This document shows positions 35,452 to 47,871 of a DNA stretch of 64,000 bases, piece by piece (position 1 is the first letter of the stretch; every line of letters begins with the position of its first letter). The stretch spans positions 2,666,001-2,730,000 of the forward strand of contig JANTQA010000063.1 of the NCBI GenBank assembly GCA_027625915.1, given 5' to 3'. The position numbers and the translations under genes were made by a program. The stretch comes from Anaeramoeba flamelloides (lineage: Eukaryota; Metamonada; Anaeramoebidae). The notes below the pieces were generated by a model that searched no databases, had not been told where the DNA came from, and saw nothing but the letters and a program-made list of their open reading frames with translations.

Positions 35452-36147
35452 AAAATGGAAAAATATAATTAAATTTAGAAACAATTCTTTTCCTAATTTA
35501 CAAATTCCATAAATAATCAAATAATTTAACTTCTAAATTGATTGAACCGTAGATAAACTTTTGGGTATAATATTCAGAGTTTTGTTGGAACAAGAAGAAA
35601 AGCATGAGGCAAAATAAAAAGAGTTGTGTTCTTCTATCAAAATTGTTTTTGCTGTTCATTGATTATCTACTTTTGAAAAAACGATTCTAAGACTTGCCTA
35701 TTTCTGGCAATTCAAAATTGTCTCTTAAAATGATATCAGGTATTTTTGTTGCTTCCAAAATTACAAATTTTCATCAGTTTAATCAACAATAAAAATAAAA
35801 ACAATTTGGTTTTAAATTGAACTTCTTTAACAACTACAACACAAAGGAAACTTCACGGTTTCAGTCACAAAGAAAAATATAGTTAAAAAATTGTAACGAC
35901 ACTAAAATTTTGAAATCTTGTTTCAAAAATAGACCAACGAAGTCTGATGATTTTTAAGAATAATCAGTTTTGTTCCTGAAATAAAAAGAAAGGGTATAAG
36001 AGGTGATTTTGAATTCGATGTAAACTATGAATAAAAATATGTTAAAAAGATTTTAGTTCAAAACAAGTGTGTTTGGGAAGATCATTTTTTCCAAAAAAAT
36101 CATAATTTTTTTATTAATATATTTATTTAATAATCAAACAAATATCC

Positions 36148-36701
36148 ATGGAGTCAACAGAAATTTTTGATAACCTTGAAGAAGAATACGCTTCGTTGTG
36201 CCTTTCAATAAGGGACAAAACTTCACAGATCCCTGATTTTAGTGGAGAACAGCGCAAATCCTATATCCGCGCGACTGAAAGGGATCTTGAAGAGGTGTAT
36301 GAAATCTTGCAACAAATGGAAGTTGAAGTGAGATCCCTCTCTTCAGGAGTAAGAGAAAAATGTAAAAACAAATTGTTAGAATACAAATCAGAGTACCAAA
36401 AGCTACGTAACGAACTTCGAAAGGCAACTTCGTCCTTTCCAAATGAAGACGAAGACAGACTGAAACTTTTTGCAGGCAGAGAAGACTTAATAACAAATTC
36501 CAAAGACTCACGAGAGGAATTGATTAACACAAAGGAAAAATTAAACAATTCTACAAATTTGCTTAAAAGCGGGCACTCAAAAGCGCTGGAAGTGGAAGAG
36601 ATCGCAGTGGGGGTTTTAGACGATCTTCATGGCCAAAGAAAAACAATTGAAAACACCAAAAATAATGTAAATTTTCTTTTTTTTTTTTGTTTCAATCCAT
36701 T

Positions 36702-36739
<38 letters not shown>

Positions 36740-37184
36740 CATTGAATTCCCTTTGTTTTTCAGAAAACAAACATAATCTGAACTTGACTTTCTTTTTTTT
36801 CATTTTTCTTTTCTTTGAATCACTTATTCTTAATAAACCAAAATTTTTAACTTCAAACAAATAGCTCAACCAAGCAGATAGTAATATAGATCAAAACTCA
36901 AGACTTTTATCAATCATGTTGAGAAGGAAAATAACAAACAAAGTAAATTTTTTCATTTAATTTCTTTTTTACTTTTTTTTCTTTTGTAAAAACAACGACA
37001 CTCCGTTTCTCCGAACTTTAAATTTAGATTCCTAATTTTTTCTTTGTTTTTTCTTTTTTTAATTATAAACCTTTTTTAGATTATTTTAGTTTTGGTCATT
37101 CTCTTTTTGTTGGGCGCAATAATTCTTGTGATTTATTTTTCTTATTTTAGAAAAAAATCATCAGATTCAGGTAGCGACAAATAA
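36148..37184 (+). CDS. VTI1: Vti1-type Qb-SNARE (three exons)
   Basis: Exons at 36148-36666, 36865-36942 and 37080-37184 give a 233-residue protein. Both introns (198 and 137 nt) start GTAAAT, end in AG and lie between codons. The N-terminal 110 residues (FDNLEEEYASLC, RATERDLEEVYEILQQMEVE, CKNKLLEYKSEYQKL) form the expected Habc three-helix bundle. The SNARE motif covers about residues 133-198 (DDLHGQRKTIENTKNN, QADSNIDQNSRLLSIMLRRK), with Gln in HGQR at the ionic zero layer as in Vti1b. A single hydrophobic tail anchor of about 23 residues (IILVLVILFLLGAIILVIYF) is followed by a short Lys/Ser tail. Vti1 supplies the Qb helix for fusion among Golgi, endosome and lysosome/vacuole. Residues of the bundle, motif and anchor fit only when the two introns are removed. 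Confidence 0.93.
36667..36864 (+). other. Vti1 intron 1
   Basis: GTAAAT...AAATAG, phase 0, with a long T-run. Reading through it yields only polyphenylalanine. Confidence 0.85.
36943..37079 (+). other. Vti1 intron 2
   Basis: GTAAAT...TTTTAG, phase 0. It separates the SNARE motif from the transmembrane anchor. Confidence 0.88.
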
Positions 37185-38694
37185 ACCATCATTTTTCTTC
37201 CAAATTATTTTCTTTTTTTTACCAAATTAAATCATAATCCCATTAATTACAATTTAAAAATAAATCCCACATAGTAACATTTTTATATTGAACGTTAGAA
37301 ATTTTTGATTTTGATCTTTTTTTCTTTAAAGTCTCTGAAAACAAAACATAAAATGAGGCAATTGTTGAATATTTGTTCTGGTAATACAATTTAAATAATT
37401 TTGTTTTTTTACAACCATTCTTAAAACCAATTAAATTAATGAAACAGTTGGGATATTAAAGATTCCATACAATTGCAATCACCTATCTCATGGCTTTCGA
37501 ATATGTGAGTCAGATTCATTTGGAAAATTTACAACAAGCAGATACAATGGGTTATAAATATATATATATATATTTATATTAGCCTCAGACACATTAGAAA
37601 AATTTTCTATTTATGGTAGAAACATATTTTTATTTATCAATACCTGTGCCTGAAAAAAAATAATATAAACTAAATTTCATAATAAATGGCCCACCTTACA
37701 TTTGAATAATGAATTGTTTTTGTATCGTTTTGAAGTTTTTCCTCTCACAATGAAAAGTTTGCAAATAAATCATTTTTTCTCTTTTTTATTTTTTCAACAG
37801 TGTTTTGTTAAAATGGAAAATGAAAATGAAAAATTGGAAAGAAGTAACAGATAAATTAATGAAAAATTTTGGTTTCAAATATGAAAAAGAGATTAGATTT
37901 AGTTATTCAAATAGGAAGGAGAATCGATAAATCGGTTTTTTTACTTTTTTAAATTTTCTATTTTTCATGTAATACTTCTTTCAAAATAAATGTCCCAATT
38001 TTTTTTAACAGTTTTTTTTATTTTTTTTTCTTTTATTTTTAGACAAAAAATAAATACCTCTTGAGTATAGTATTGAATATTAAAATCTAAATTTTTATAT
38101 TATAATAGATAAATTCAATTATTAAAAATATTTATATTTAAAATTTGATTTTTAATAAGCCAATTATTATGAAAGATAGTTTACATGAAAAATAAAAAAT
38201 ATATTTGAGCTGAATTAGTTATGTGACTTTGACTCTAAAAATATAAATACCAGAACCAAATTTAGAAATTTTGAAAAAAAAACAATCTTTCTTAAGATTT
38301 TCTTATTATTATTAGTTTCAAAATAAAAACAGAGAAAACTTTTCCGAACAAAAATAGTAATAATAATTAATGAATTTAAGAGATTAGATTTTTTTAAAAA
38401 TACAATGAAATCTTGTCAAGATCTTGATAAAAAAATTTTTTTTACGTAATTTGTGTTTTGATTTATAAAATGTAGGAGTTAGCCTCATTTAAACAATTTA
38501 TTAATTTGAGTCTATTTTTTGAAATCCAAAATTTGTAGGTTTCCAATATAAAACGAAAAAAAAAGAAAGAAAGAAAGAAACCTATTATTAGTATTAACGA
38601 TCAAGTTAATTCTTGAAAATTGTATATCATATTTTTAATTTCATATATATAATGTATTAAAAATTTGAGGTGTTTCTAATAATTTTTATTGTAG

Positions 38695-38926
38695 TTCTTT
38701 TTGAACTTTTAATATTGATCTTACATTCAGAACCACTTTTGAATACTAAAACTTTACACCAGATTAAAGGCACAAAAAATTAAAAATTGAAGTACTTTTT
38801 TTGGAATTTAAATTCAAACAATTTATGTTCCTTGTATCCTAATTTTTTGTTCCTTAAATTACAAAATTTTTTAAAACTTAAATTTCCTTCAAACCCTGAG
38901 TCTTAAAAGTTGAATCCACTGCAATT
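38695..38926. mobile_element. Diverged palindromic MITE (34211 family)
   Basis: It shows weak inverted-repeat structure with a right end CTTAAAAGTTGAATCCACTG and an inner block that echoes GTACCTTAATTT motifs of the family. It is old and decayed. Confidence 0.35.
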
Positions 38927-39017
38927 AATGACTAATCCGGTCATTTATACCTTTTTTCCCATTTATTAAATAATTAAAAAATTGCATTCCATAATATAAT
39001 TGAAATTTGATAACAGT

Positions 39018-39660
39018 TATAAGGGGTTAGCCTCATCATAATTGTTTTTTAGAATTAAAATGTGTTGTAATTGTGTATAAATAATATGAGTAATACATGA
39101 TTCAAATAGCTCTATAAAATTTTATTACAATTATTATTGAACAGTACATTATTACATTTTTACTAATTATCACAATTAAAAATTGTTTTTTTTTGATAAT
39201 TTTTTTTTTAATTTACTTTTTTCGAAACAAAAAAATCGAAATCTAAAATAATAGTATACCAAGTATTTAATAATTCTTATCTAGAACTTCCAAAAGTAAC
39301 TATTTTTTTAAATTATTTAATTTCAAAGTTTAACTTGGTATTCATCAGCATAAGTTCCTAATAGTGATGGGTTTTGTTCCCATTTTTTTATAATAATAAT
39401 TTTAGCATCAATGTATTTTGAAGATTTTGGAAATAATTTGTCAAAAAAAATCTTTTTGTTATGTATTAAAAATTTTAAAAAAATTGAATTTTTTAGTAAC
39501 TAATCCACATTTCTAGACAAATTTAAGAAAGATATTTTGAAACATTGGAGTCTGAATATTGATGATTCAACCTTATAAAATTGTGGAGTAATGTAGATTT
39601 TTCTGAAATTCTTTGGATTTTTTACTAATGCCTATGATCATCTTTTATTGATTATCTTCC
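39018..39660 (+). repeat. Dispersed repeat related to the 755-bp TTAA element
   Basis: It is collinear with 54512-55130. Shared blocks are AAGGGGTTAGCCTCATCAT, AACTTCCAAAAGTAACTATTTTTTT, TTTTTTAGTAACTAATC and AAATTTAAGAAAGATATTTTG. The right end found in the other copy could not be located here. Confidence 0.6.
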
Positions 39661-39948
39661 TCAACTTCCTTTTAAAAATTATAATTCACCTCAAATTTAA
39701 AGAAAAATATCCTTTCGTATTCAAGGGCCACTGATGATTAAATTTAATTTCTAATTCACTTTTAAATAATTCTAAATATATAAAAACCTGATATTTTAAA
39801 AATTAAAAAAAAAACAAAACCAAAAACTAAAAAAAAGTGAGTTGCGATTTTTGAAAAGTGCATTGCATTTTTTTTATTAATAAACTTTTATTGAAAAAAG
39901 TTTAACAAGAAGATTACTTGCCAATAATTGAATGCATTTTAAAATTCA

Positions 39949-40148
39949 TTATAGCATTTACTTTTTTAAGATACAAACTTTCAAACAGAATCAATGTATA
40001 AAAAATCTCTTTTAATACATAAAATTCAGAATTTTTTTTTTTTTACAAATTATTTTACTAGAATTCTATATTTTATGTTTTAATTTTGTATTTTTTTTTG
40101 GTTTTACGTTTCTTCAAAATTTGTGATTTAAAAGTGAAACTGACTTTA
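39949..40148. mobile_element. Palindromic MITE copy (34211 family)
   Basis: The left arm contains CTTTTTTAAGATACAAACTTTC and the right arm TTTGTGATTTAAAAGTGAAACTGACTTTA. It has the same organisation as 34211-34412 with more substitutions. Confidence 0.5.
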
Positions 40149-42019
40149 CATACTCTCAATTTTCTTAGATATTATTTTTCTTTTTAAACATATTTTTATT
40201 TTCCACCTGACCTTTTGGAAAAAAAAATATATCAAAAATAAAAAGAAAGAAAGAGAGAAAAATAAATACAAAAATTTGAAAAAGTAAAATAAAAAACAGA
40301 AAAAAATCGAAAAAATGATTCTGATCCAAAAAAAAAATAAAAAGATTTTAACTAGAATATTGAATAAACTTCAAAAAACTTATATTAACTTTATAAATTG
40401 AATCAAAATTTTAAAAATTGGTTAATTTTTATTACATTCCTTGTGAATAAACCCCCCTTCACTTCTAACACATAATATTTTATGAGATGTGGGGCAAAAA
40501 AATACAAATTAAACTGTAAAATTAGAATTTTAGTCAAAGAAATTGTGAAAAAAAAAATGAATCTCGTAACTTTGTTGATCTTAGATCTCTTTTGATTTTT
40601 TTTGATAATTAAAGATTAAAAAATAAATTAAAAAATAATAATATATATATATATATATCAATAACTAGAAAATTTTAATTTTTAATCCAATGAAAAATAA
40701 TCTACCCCTCCTTTTACATTAAAAATTCTTTTTATTTATTTTTACTACAAGAAAAGGGGGAAGTTTACCAGTCTTTAAAGAAAATTAATCAAACTAATAA
40801 TCATTACAATCAACTTTATGAAATTTTTAAACATTTTATTTTATATAATGGAAATTATTAAATTATTATTATATAATTTAAAAAAAATAAATTTATTTAT
40901 GACAATGTTTATAATATAATGTTAACAATAGAAAAAAAGATGAAAAGGTTCTAGAATCCTGCCAATTAAACATCATTAAATTTATTGTTCAAAATGAGAA
41001 TTTTTTAGGTATCTTTTCAGGTTGGGGTGTTTTGGTTGGTGAGGAGTAACGAGTATTAAAAAGGAAAGCAATGGTTTGATAAATACATGACTATGAATCT
41101 TTGTTCATCATATATATGTTGTATATCATCAAATAATTCATCTATTTTTGTAAAATTGTTATTTTTATTGTTATTTTTTTAGCTAGTTTACATCTGAACC
41201 TTATTATAATAGAAGTTCTAACTTTATCTTTTTGAGAGTTTCTATTTTTTTTTTTTTTATTAAGAATAACTTATATTTTTCTAATCAAATCCGAAAGTAG
41301 AAAGTAAAAAAAAAAAAAATGATAGTGTTCATTTTTTAAATTTGACATATAAATTATATATAGATATAAATATATTTAATTGATTTTTTTCCTTTATTTT
41401 TTTTTTTTTCATTTTGATAACTTTTATCTCATATACCTTATTCTTTCATAAAATAAATGATACTTGAGATTCGAAGCTGTTTTAAAGAAACCAGAAGATG
41501 TTATTAATTTTATTAAAAATTCTTATAAATTAATCAATAAACAAGAGAAAAGAAAAATACTCTCTTCGAAACTAAAAAAAACAAAAAAAAAAATTAAAAA
41601 AAATTTTTTGTAACGATAGAAAATATATTAATCAGACTATTTTTTCATTAAATTAGATCACAAATTTCAAAATGAATTGTTTATCGCAGAAGAATACTTT
41701 AAATTACAAAATTTAGCAAATATAATTATGAAAAAATCAGACAATTATTGACTATATTTCTTGTAAAAAAAAAAAAAAATGAAATATTTAAAATTCCTAA
41801 TGTTTTTATTAAACGTATTCTGGCTCCTGGATAAATAAATTATTAAAAAGGTTATTTCGAGAGTTAAAAGATAAAAAAAAAGAAAAGAAATAATAAAGGA
41901 AAGAATAGAAGAGGAGGTATACGAAATAAGATCAAAAAAATAAAAAATCCGTAATAAAATTAAAAAATAAAAAATAGAGGGTTAAGAAAGTGAAAAAGAC
42001 AAAAGAAAAAAATTAAAAA

Positions 42020-43270
42020 TTAATTTTTTCCTAACATAGCCTGTACAGCAAGAACAGTTTGTTCATGTGAAGAGATATTTATCTCCGAGTCTTGTGGTAT
42101 AAACCAAACAGTTCCCGATGAATATTTTTGTTGGTCTTGATCTTTATTGGAGATTGTTCCGTTTAATAATAGAAAAACTGAGCTTGAGTGGGAAGTGGGC
42201 AACTGTAAGGTTTGGTTTTTCCCCATATGGATAATTTGTACAAGGAAATCTTGAACAGGTATTTTATATTGAAAAATACCCTTTTCAATTTCCACGCCGT
42301 CCATTATTTGGTTCGATGGCTTGCCCAAGATATCATAGTCAAGCATTTCGATTAGTTGTTCTACGTCCTTATACTTTGGTGTCAAACCAGCTCTAATGAC
42401 ATTATCCGAGGTTGCCATGCATTCAATGATTTCCCCTGCAAGATAATTGTGCGCCGTATTTGGCCCAATGAAAATGGCCTGGTTTGGTTTCAAATGGCGG
42501 TATTTCATTAAAAATGATAAGAAGATCCCAACGTCTCCGGGGAACTGTTTGTTTAATCGTAAAATGAGCTTCTCGTCGGAGGTAAATTCGTTCTCGGATT
42601 TGTTATGAATAAGCTCGATTAACTCATCAGCCTTTGTCGAAACGATGTCGGCCTTTGCTGTAGAAATGGCTTTAAAGATTTCTTTTAAAGTTTTTGCAAC
42701 AGCCTTACCGTCTTTGTTTGAAATTTGTTTTTTTAAATTATTTACTAATTCAACACCGACCAAGTCTTTGCAAGGCTGGTAATTCATTAAATTGTTGTAA
42801 ATTTCAAGGGGATCACGAAAGCCCACAAACGCTTCCAAGTATGTCAGCGCAATGGCAAGTTCTGGTTTATGGTTTGGATCCTTATAAATTTCTGGTCTTT
42901 GTGAATGCAACCTTTTTGCCAATTTCTTGTCAGGGTGCGATTGGATTGATAAGGATTTGTTGATCGACAAAACCTTTAATAAAAATGGTAACCTTGGCTC
43001 GTTGTTGGTAAAATTCAAAATACTTGGTCCTAATAGGGACAAATCTTGTGAAAAAAATTCTGGGATCGTGACTTTTTTGGATTTTAACCCAACCTCACTT
43101 GGACCATTCGGATGATCCCCGACCCAAAATTCTGCATAAGGTGTGTTTGAATCTAAAATTTTGTCTTGGTTAGAAGACCACAATTTACCAGCAATGCTAT
43201 TTGTTCCAAATTTTCCCCAGGCGTATTGTTGAATTTTACAAAAAAGGGGATAAAAATTATATTTTTTCAT
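42020..43270 (-). CDS. Mannose-6-phosphate isomerase, type I
   Basis: A 416-residue intronless enzyme that interconverts mannose 6-phosphate and fructose 6-phosphate, feeding GDP-mannose for N-glycans and GPI anchors in the cytosol. Family landmarks in order: QQYAWGKFG (residues 14-22), YAEFWVGDHPNGP (45-57), SIQSHPDKKLAKRLH (108-122) with zinc ligands Gln110 and His112, NHKPELAIAL (133-142) with Glu137, GPNTAHNYLAGEIIECMATS (269-288) with His274, and SDNVIRAGLTPKYKD (288-302) with the active-site Arg293. Length and both ends agree with eukaryotic PMI/ManA proteins, so the ATG at 43270 is secure. All metal ligands and the catalytic Arg are present, so it should be active. Base composition is visibly less AT-rich than the flanks. 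Confidence 0.97.
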   Translation of the reverse strand: MKKYNFYPLFCKIQQYAWGKFGTNSIAGKLWSSNQDKILDSNTPYAEFWVGDHPNGPSEVGLKSKKVTIPEFFSQDLSLLGPSILNFTNNEPRLPFLLKVLSINKSLSIQSHPDKKLAKRLHSQRPEIYKDPNHKPELAIALTYLEAFVGFRDPLEIYNNLMNYQPCKDLVGVELVNNLKKQISNKDGKAVAKTLKEIFKAISTAKADIVSTKADELIELIHNKSENEFTSDEKLILRLNKQFPGDVGIFLSFLMKYRHLKPNQAIFIGPNTAHNYLAGEIIECMATSDNVIRAGLTPKYKDVEQLIEMLDYDILGKPSNQIMDGVEIEKGIFQYKIPVQDFLVQIIHMGKNQTLQLPTSHSSSVFLLLNGTISNKDQDQQKYSSGTVWFIPQDSEINISSHEQTVLAVQAMLGKN

Positions 43271-44635
43271 TTTGGAAAGTATTATAAAAATGTTTTGTTC
43301 GTTGAGCTTTTTTCGTTCTAAAAATCTTGTTACTTTTACAAAAAGTCTTCACTTTTAATTTCGATTTTCATATTAAAGTGTGTTGGAAAGTTTCCTACTT
43401 TCATAAAGTAATATGATTATTTATCTTTTAAATTTTTCTTTCTTCTCAAAATACTTTTTTCTAAATTTTTAGTCATTTCTTTACACTTGAAGTTCAATTT
43501 TTTGGTCGCCACGGCTTTTTTATACCTTACTTTTGAAATGATAAAAGAATTTCAAAAGAACTAAACTCGAAAATTTTCAAGATAGTCAATTTATTCTTAA
43601 TTGACTTTGGGAGATGAACAATTTAAAAAATAGTGTTAGAGTTTGCACATTAAAGATTATTGGTCTAAAATCTTGAATATTTGATCTCGGTTAGAATATT
43701 TTTGATTTATTTTCTTTTTTTGCTTTAAAAAAAACTGTTTTATGGTTTCCTGAAATAACAATTAGAGAACGAAATAACCACGTTTTTTGAGTCAGTAAAA
43801 ATACTTGTTATTTATTTTTGATAATGATAAAGAAGTCCAAAAAGTGATTGACAAAAGTTCGAAAAAGTCTACAAAACTTCTTCAAAGAATGTGGTGTACA
43901 GATAAAGTTACATTTTCGAAAACTTGGCATATTTTACTTTTTGAAAAATTGAAGTTCGTTAACAAAAAGATCTTACTCGGTCCATATCAAATTTTTGTAG
44001 GAACAAAAAAACGAAAAAAAAAATGTTGGTGAGTAATTTTAATAAAGAGATTCTATAAGTGAGATTTATTGACCCAATGATTAAAAGGCACAAATACTAC
44101 CAGTTTCTCTTATTATGGATCTATTCTGTTTTTTAAGGGAGTAGTTTCAGAGTTTAAAATTGATTCCAAAAAAATCACACATTTAAAGATCAAGAAATAA
44201 TAAAAAACAAAATTATTGTTGAGTGCTCTTGATTTTAGCTATTATGGGTCTTATTATTTACTGTGAATTTTAATTCTTAGTAACCAAGCGACTTAAAACA
44301 AAAAAGGGCATTGTTAAATTGAACTTCTTTTGGTCGAAAAATTCAAATAACAACAAAAAAAAATAATTCACTGGATCTCATAACCAAAAAATTTTCAAAC
44401 GATCTAAATTATTTAGTTCGAATAAAACAAAAATAATTCAAGTGTGTGATAATAACTCTTAATAACACAAATGATAATCCTTATGATATATATGTTAAAT
44501 AATTGATTTTTTGAAAAAAACAACAGTTTCAAAAGAGTTGACAATCTTCAAAAATCTAAATTTCAAAAAAATAATAATTATTTTTTTTCTTATTATCTTT
44601 TCAATTATGTAAATTTCTTCAATTTAAGGACTCTT

Positions 44636-45090
44636 TTTACATGAAAACAGTGAAATCAGGTATAGAGTAACCCTTGAAAGAGTTATGTAATCCAAGTAAT
44701 ATTGTTTCAAGGAGAATTTCTTTTAGAAAAAATGCAAAATTTTGATTTCAATCTATTGGAATTTACATTTCAACTTTTGGAACTCACACTATTTTCTTGG
44801 GCTGTTCTACATATTTTTTACATTTGCTTGTACAAGTCGATCATTTAATCAAATTTGAAATTTAGTTGAAAATCCCCAAAATTAATTTTTGCCATTATTA
44901 TTTTTGTTATATTCAATTTTTCTTTTCATTGAAAAACAAAAAAAAAAAGTATGTGTAATAGGGGAAAGATGACAAAAAATGTTTTTATATTTTTGTCCAA
45001 TTTTTTTGGTGTGAAATTTTTTTGTGAGAATCGAAAGTGAAATAACACAATTACTCAACCCCCTAAGAGTGGGAACGTTGTTAGTAAAAA
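44636..45090 (+). repeat. Dispersed 500-bp repeat, copy 2
   Basis: Direct-orientation partner of 14521-15025, ending in the shared AAGAGTGGGAACGT. The internal AT-rich parts differ most. Confidence 0.65.
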
Positions 45091-45218
45091 AAATTATTTT
45101 CTATAAGTATAAATTTGATTTAATTCAGTTTAATCTAATTATTTGAGAATTTCGAAACCTCAATATTTGACAAAGTTAGGATTTAATAACATTCCCAGGA
45201 TAAAAATAACATAAATAG

Positions 45219-45249
<31 letters not shown>
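45219..45249. repeat. A31 homopolymer
   Basis: An uninterrupted run of 31 A. It could be a retroposon tail, but nothing upstream resembles a known retroposed RNA. Confidence 0.9.
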
Positions 45250-45252
<3 letters not shown>

Positions 45253-46229
45253 TATTTATTTGAACATATGAAAAAATCCACAATGATAAATTCAATTAAA
45301 ATGCTGTAAATTTTTGTTTCGCTTTACTATTTTGGGAATTTTATACTCTTGGATTTGAATAAAACCTTTTAAGTATAATTGCTTATAAACATATCGAAAT
45401 TGGTTGGTCAATGAGAACCCACTGCCAAGAATTATTTAGAAAGAATCTTTTATTGATTTGATAAAATTCGAAATTGAATTAAAAAGTGTTAAAGTTTTTT
45501 TTAAAATTTAACAATAACATCAACAAATCCAGACTGTTATCTCAATCACCCCAATAATCGATAAAATCGCAATAACAAAAAAATATCTAAATAAAAAAAA
45601 AAAATCTTGTATTTCATCAAAAAGAGTATTTATCTTTTCATTTTCGTTGATATTTTTTTAAAAGCGAGTATTCCAAATGAGATCTATAATCAAAGCTTGT
45701 TCGACATATTCAAAAACAAAATCACTGGAATCTAATCTAGATATATATATAACCCATTTTCAGCCCCAGGGGTACATTTTTATCGAATAAATATAAAATA
45801 TTCTAGAAGTTTAATTCATTATTCTTCTCATTTTAAATTTTTAATTTTAGATCAAAATAAATTTTTCTCATTTAGTAAAATTCTTAATTTTTGTTTTCTT
45901 GATTTTTTCATTTTTGTTTTTTAATTTTTTTTCTTTTCTTATTTATTATTTTTTTTAAAGTAAATTAAAAAAAAAAGGTTTGAAACTCCAAATTAACATG
46001 TAAATGGTGATACTTTGTATCTTATTTTATAATTCAGAAATTTACAATTAAAAAATCTTATTGACATATTTTTTAACAGTCCAAAGAGATTGAGAAATTT
46101 TGCACGAAATATTTCCATTGAAATGGGCACAAAAATTTTTATAACTTTCCTTACTTTTTTTTTAATGTATATTTTACTCGAGTATTTCATTTTAGAATCT
46201 CAATTCTAATCTGAAATTTATTATATTTT

Positions 46230-46427
46230 TGCAGTTATATTCACTTTTAAGACACAAACTTTCAAGAACTTTAAGTAACAAAAAAAATTCTAATATAACA
46301 CATTTTTTAAAAAATTATTTAAACAAATTATTTAACTAAGATTTGAATTTTATGTACCTTCATTCGATATTTTTTTGTACCTTAATTTTTGTTGAAAGTT
46401 TGTGTTATAATAGTGGAATTTTCTGTA
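46230..46427. mobile_element. Palindromic MITE copy (34211 family)
   Basis: The left arm CACTTTTAAGACACAAACTT and a right arm with GTTGAAAGTTTGTGTTATAATAG show the family layout. The ends are CAGTTATA and TTCTGTA. Confidence 0.6.
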
Positions 46428-46914
46428 TTTCTAAGCAATTATAGTTTGATTGTTTCTGAAAAAAAAAGCGAATTTTTCATTTTTGGCAGAGAAATTTGGG
46501 TGAAATGCTGTTTATTTTTGATACAAAAGATTGCACTCATCAGTTAAATTATCAAAAATTCAACCAATTTGGATCTTTTTTGTGATAATTTTGATAAGAA
46601 AAGATCTTTATATTCACTTTAAAACCAAGAGATCGGTTCAATATAAAAAAAATAAGCAATTTATAAAATATTTATTGTCTTATACATTTTACCAGAAATC
46701 TTTACTAATTGAACTATCACCATCAAGATTGAATTGGGCTAAATAAAGATTAAAAATCAATAGAAATAAATAGAGAACGGATGAAGAATCAGAAGTATTT
46801 AATAGTATTTAAAATCTTAAAAATGTATAAATATTACAAGGGGGGTTGAGAAAAAAAACTATTAAACAAAAGGCCCACTAATTAAAGTTAGCGTAATTGG
46901 GAGGAAATGAGAAA

Positions 46915-47096
46915 TCAGTTTCACTTTTAAGACATAAAATTTGAACGAAATTTAAAGGAAAATCAAAATCTCGGTTTTTTCTTTTTGACAAAGGATTTTG
47001 CTAGGATTTGAATTTTGTGCTTTGATTTGAAAAATTGTTTTGCAATTCCTGAACTTTACCATGAAAGCTTGTATCTTAAAATTGGAACTGACTGTA
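46915..47096. mobile_element. Palindromic MITE copy (34211 family)
   Basis: Left TCAGTTTCACTTTTAAGACA, right ATCTTAAAATTGGAACTGAC followed by TGTA. About 182 bp with an inner ATTTGAATTTTGTGC block shared with other copies. Confidence 0.65.
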
Positions 47097-47551
47097 TTTG
47101 TCTTTTATTGTTGAAAGTTCCCTAAAAAATTCCATTAAAAAATTAATAAATAATAAATTTTTAGATTTTTTACTTAAGATATATTTAAAAAAATATAATT
47201 AATAATTATTCATATTGAAAAAATAGAAATCAAAAATACTTGTACTCAGATATTCAATAAATAATTCAAATTTCGAACCCCCATTAATAACCATTTTTGT
47301 ATTTTTTTTAATTTTAAGATAAAATCAATAACAATTATCATAAAAACTACAGCGATGATTGTTATTATAACATTTCAATATTATCAAATATGATTATCAA
47401 TATATACCCAATTTATAAAAATAATTAGTTAAAACAATCTATTGGTCAATTATTTTAAAAAAAATGAAGATTTTATCTACCATCTACATTTAAAGACAAA
47501 CTTTTAGAAAATAATTTTTTTTACTTAAAGTTGTTACTATTGTAAAAAATT

Positions 47552-47636
47552 GTATTAGTTAAAAATTTGTTTTCGTTTTTTAAAGAATAAATATTAGCAA
47601 AATGATTTTAAACTGAACCAATTTTTTTTCACAATG
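47552..47636. repeat. Fragment of the 15967 foldback element arm
   Basis: It contains AAAAATTTGTTTTCGTTTTT, AATAAATATTAGCAAAATG and CTGAACCAATTTTTTTTCAC, matching arm segments of 15967-16835 in rearranged form. Confidence 0.5.
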
Positions 47637-47639
47637 TTT

Positions 47640-47871
47640 ATTTCACAAAATTTGCAAATATAATGAAATTTTTGAAACAAAAGCATTTAATATTATTGAT
47701 CCATTTCGATTAATAAAAGATCTAACCTCTAAAGTCAATTTAAATCCATACCAAGAATGTAATTGTATCTATCTCTCTCTCAAAATACCCAAGTATGAAA
47801 AAAAAAAAAACACGAGTTATATTTTTGTAATGGGTTAAAGGTCGTCAACTCGGGTTATTTACACTACTGTA
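47640..47871 (-). mobile_element. Partial mariner-like MITE (50187 family)
   Basis: It is the reverse complement of about 50187-50410 (shared AAAAGCATTTAATAT, CTAACCTCTAAAGTCAATTTA, TAATGGGTTAAAGGTCGTCA), ending CACTACTG-TA. The other half is missing. Confidence 0.65.

Larger units (their letters stand above)
33167..36147. other. Intergenic between the BEACH and Vti1 genes
   Basis: No gene is seen. It holds a perfect-arm hairpin (33868-33921), the hairpin/decamer element (33985-34105), a TA-flanked palindromic element (34211-34412) and a TTAA-element copy (35274-35451). Overlapping frames at 33468-33846 on both strands are low-complexity Phe/Lys. Confidence 0.45.
37185..42019. other. Intergenic between the Vti1 and PMI genes
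   Basis: No gene is supported. It holds a diverged TA-type palindromic element (38695-38926), a 640-bp dispersed repeat (39018-39660), another TA-type element (39949-40148) and several (TA)n runs. Confidence 0.45.
43271..47551. other. Intergenic upstream of PMI, repeats only
   Basis: No gene is supported. It carries dispersed repeat copy 2 (44636-45090), an A31 run (45219-45249) and two palindromic MITE copies. The 75-codon frame at 43805-44032 lacks an ATG or a usable splice acceptor. Confidence 0.4.

Noticed and set aside
36627-36869. Minus-strand polylysine frame over the Vti1 intron
   Set aside because: Antisense of the intronic T-run.
43805-44032. Candidate exon KEVQKVIDKSSKKSTKLLQR
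   Set aside because: A stop codon immediately precedes it, there is no ATG at its head and no AG inside the open stretch before the coding-like part. A good GTGAGT donor alone is not enough.
47262-47300. tRNA B-box-like TTCGAACCCCC
   Set aside because: No A box, anticodon stem or acceptor pairing can be laid out on either strand.
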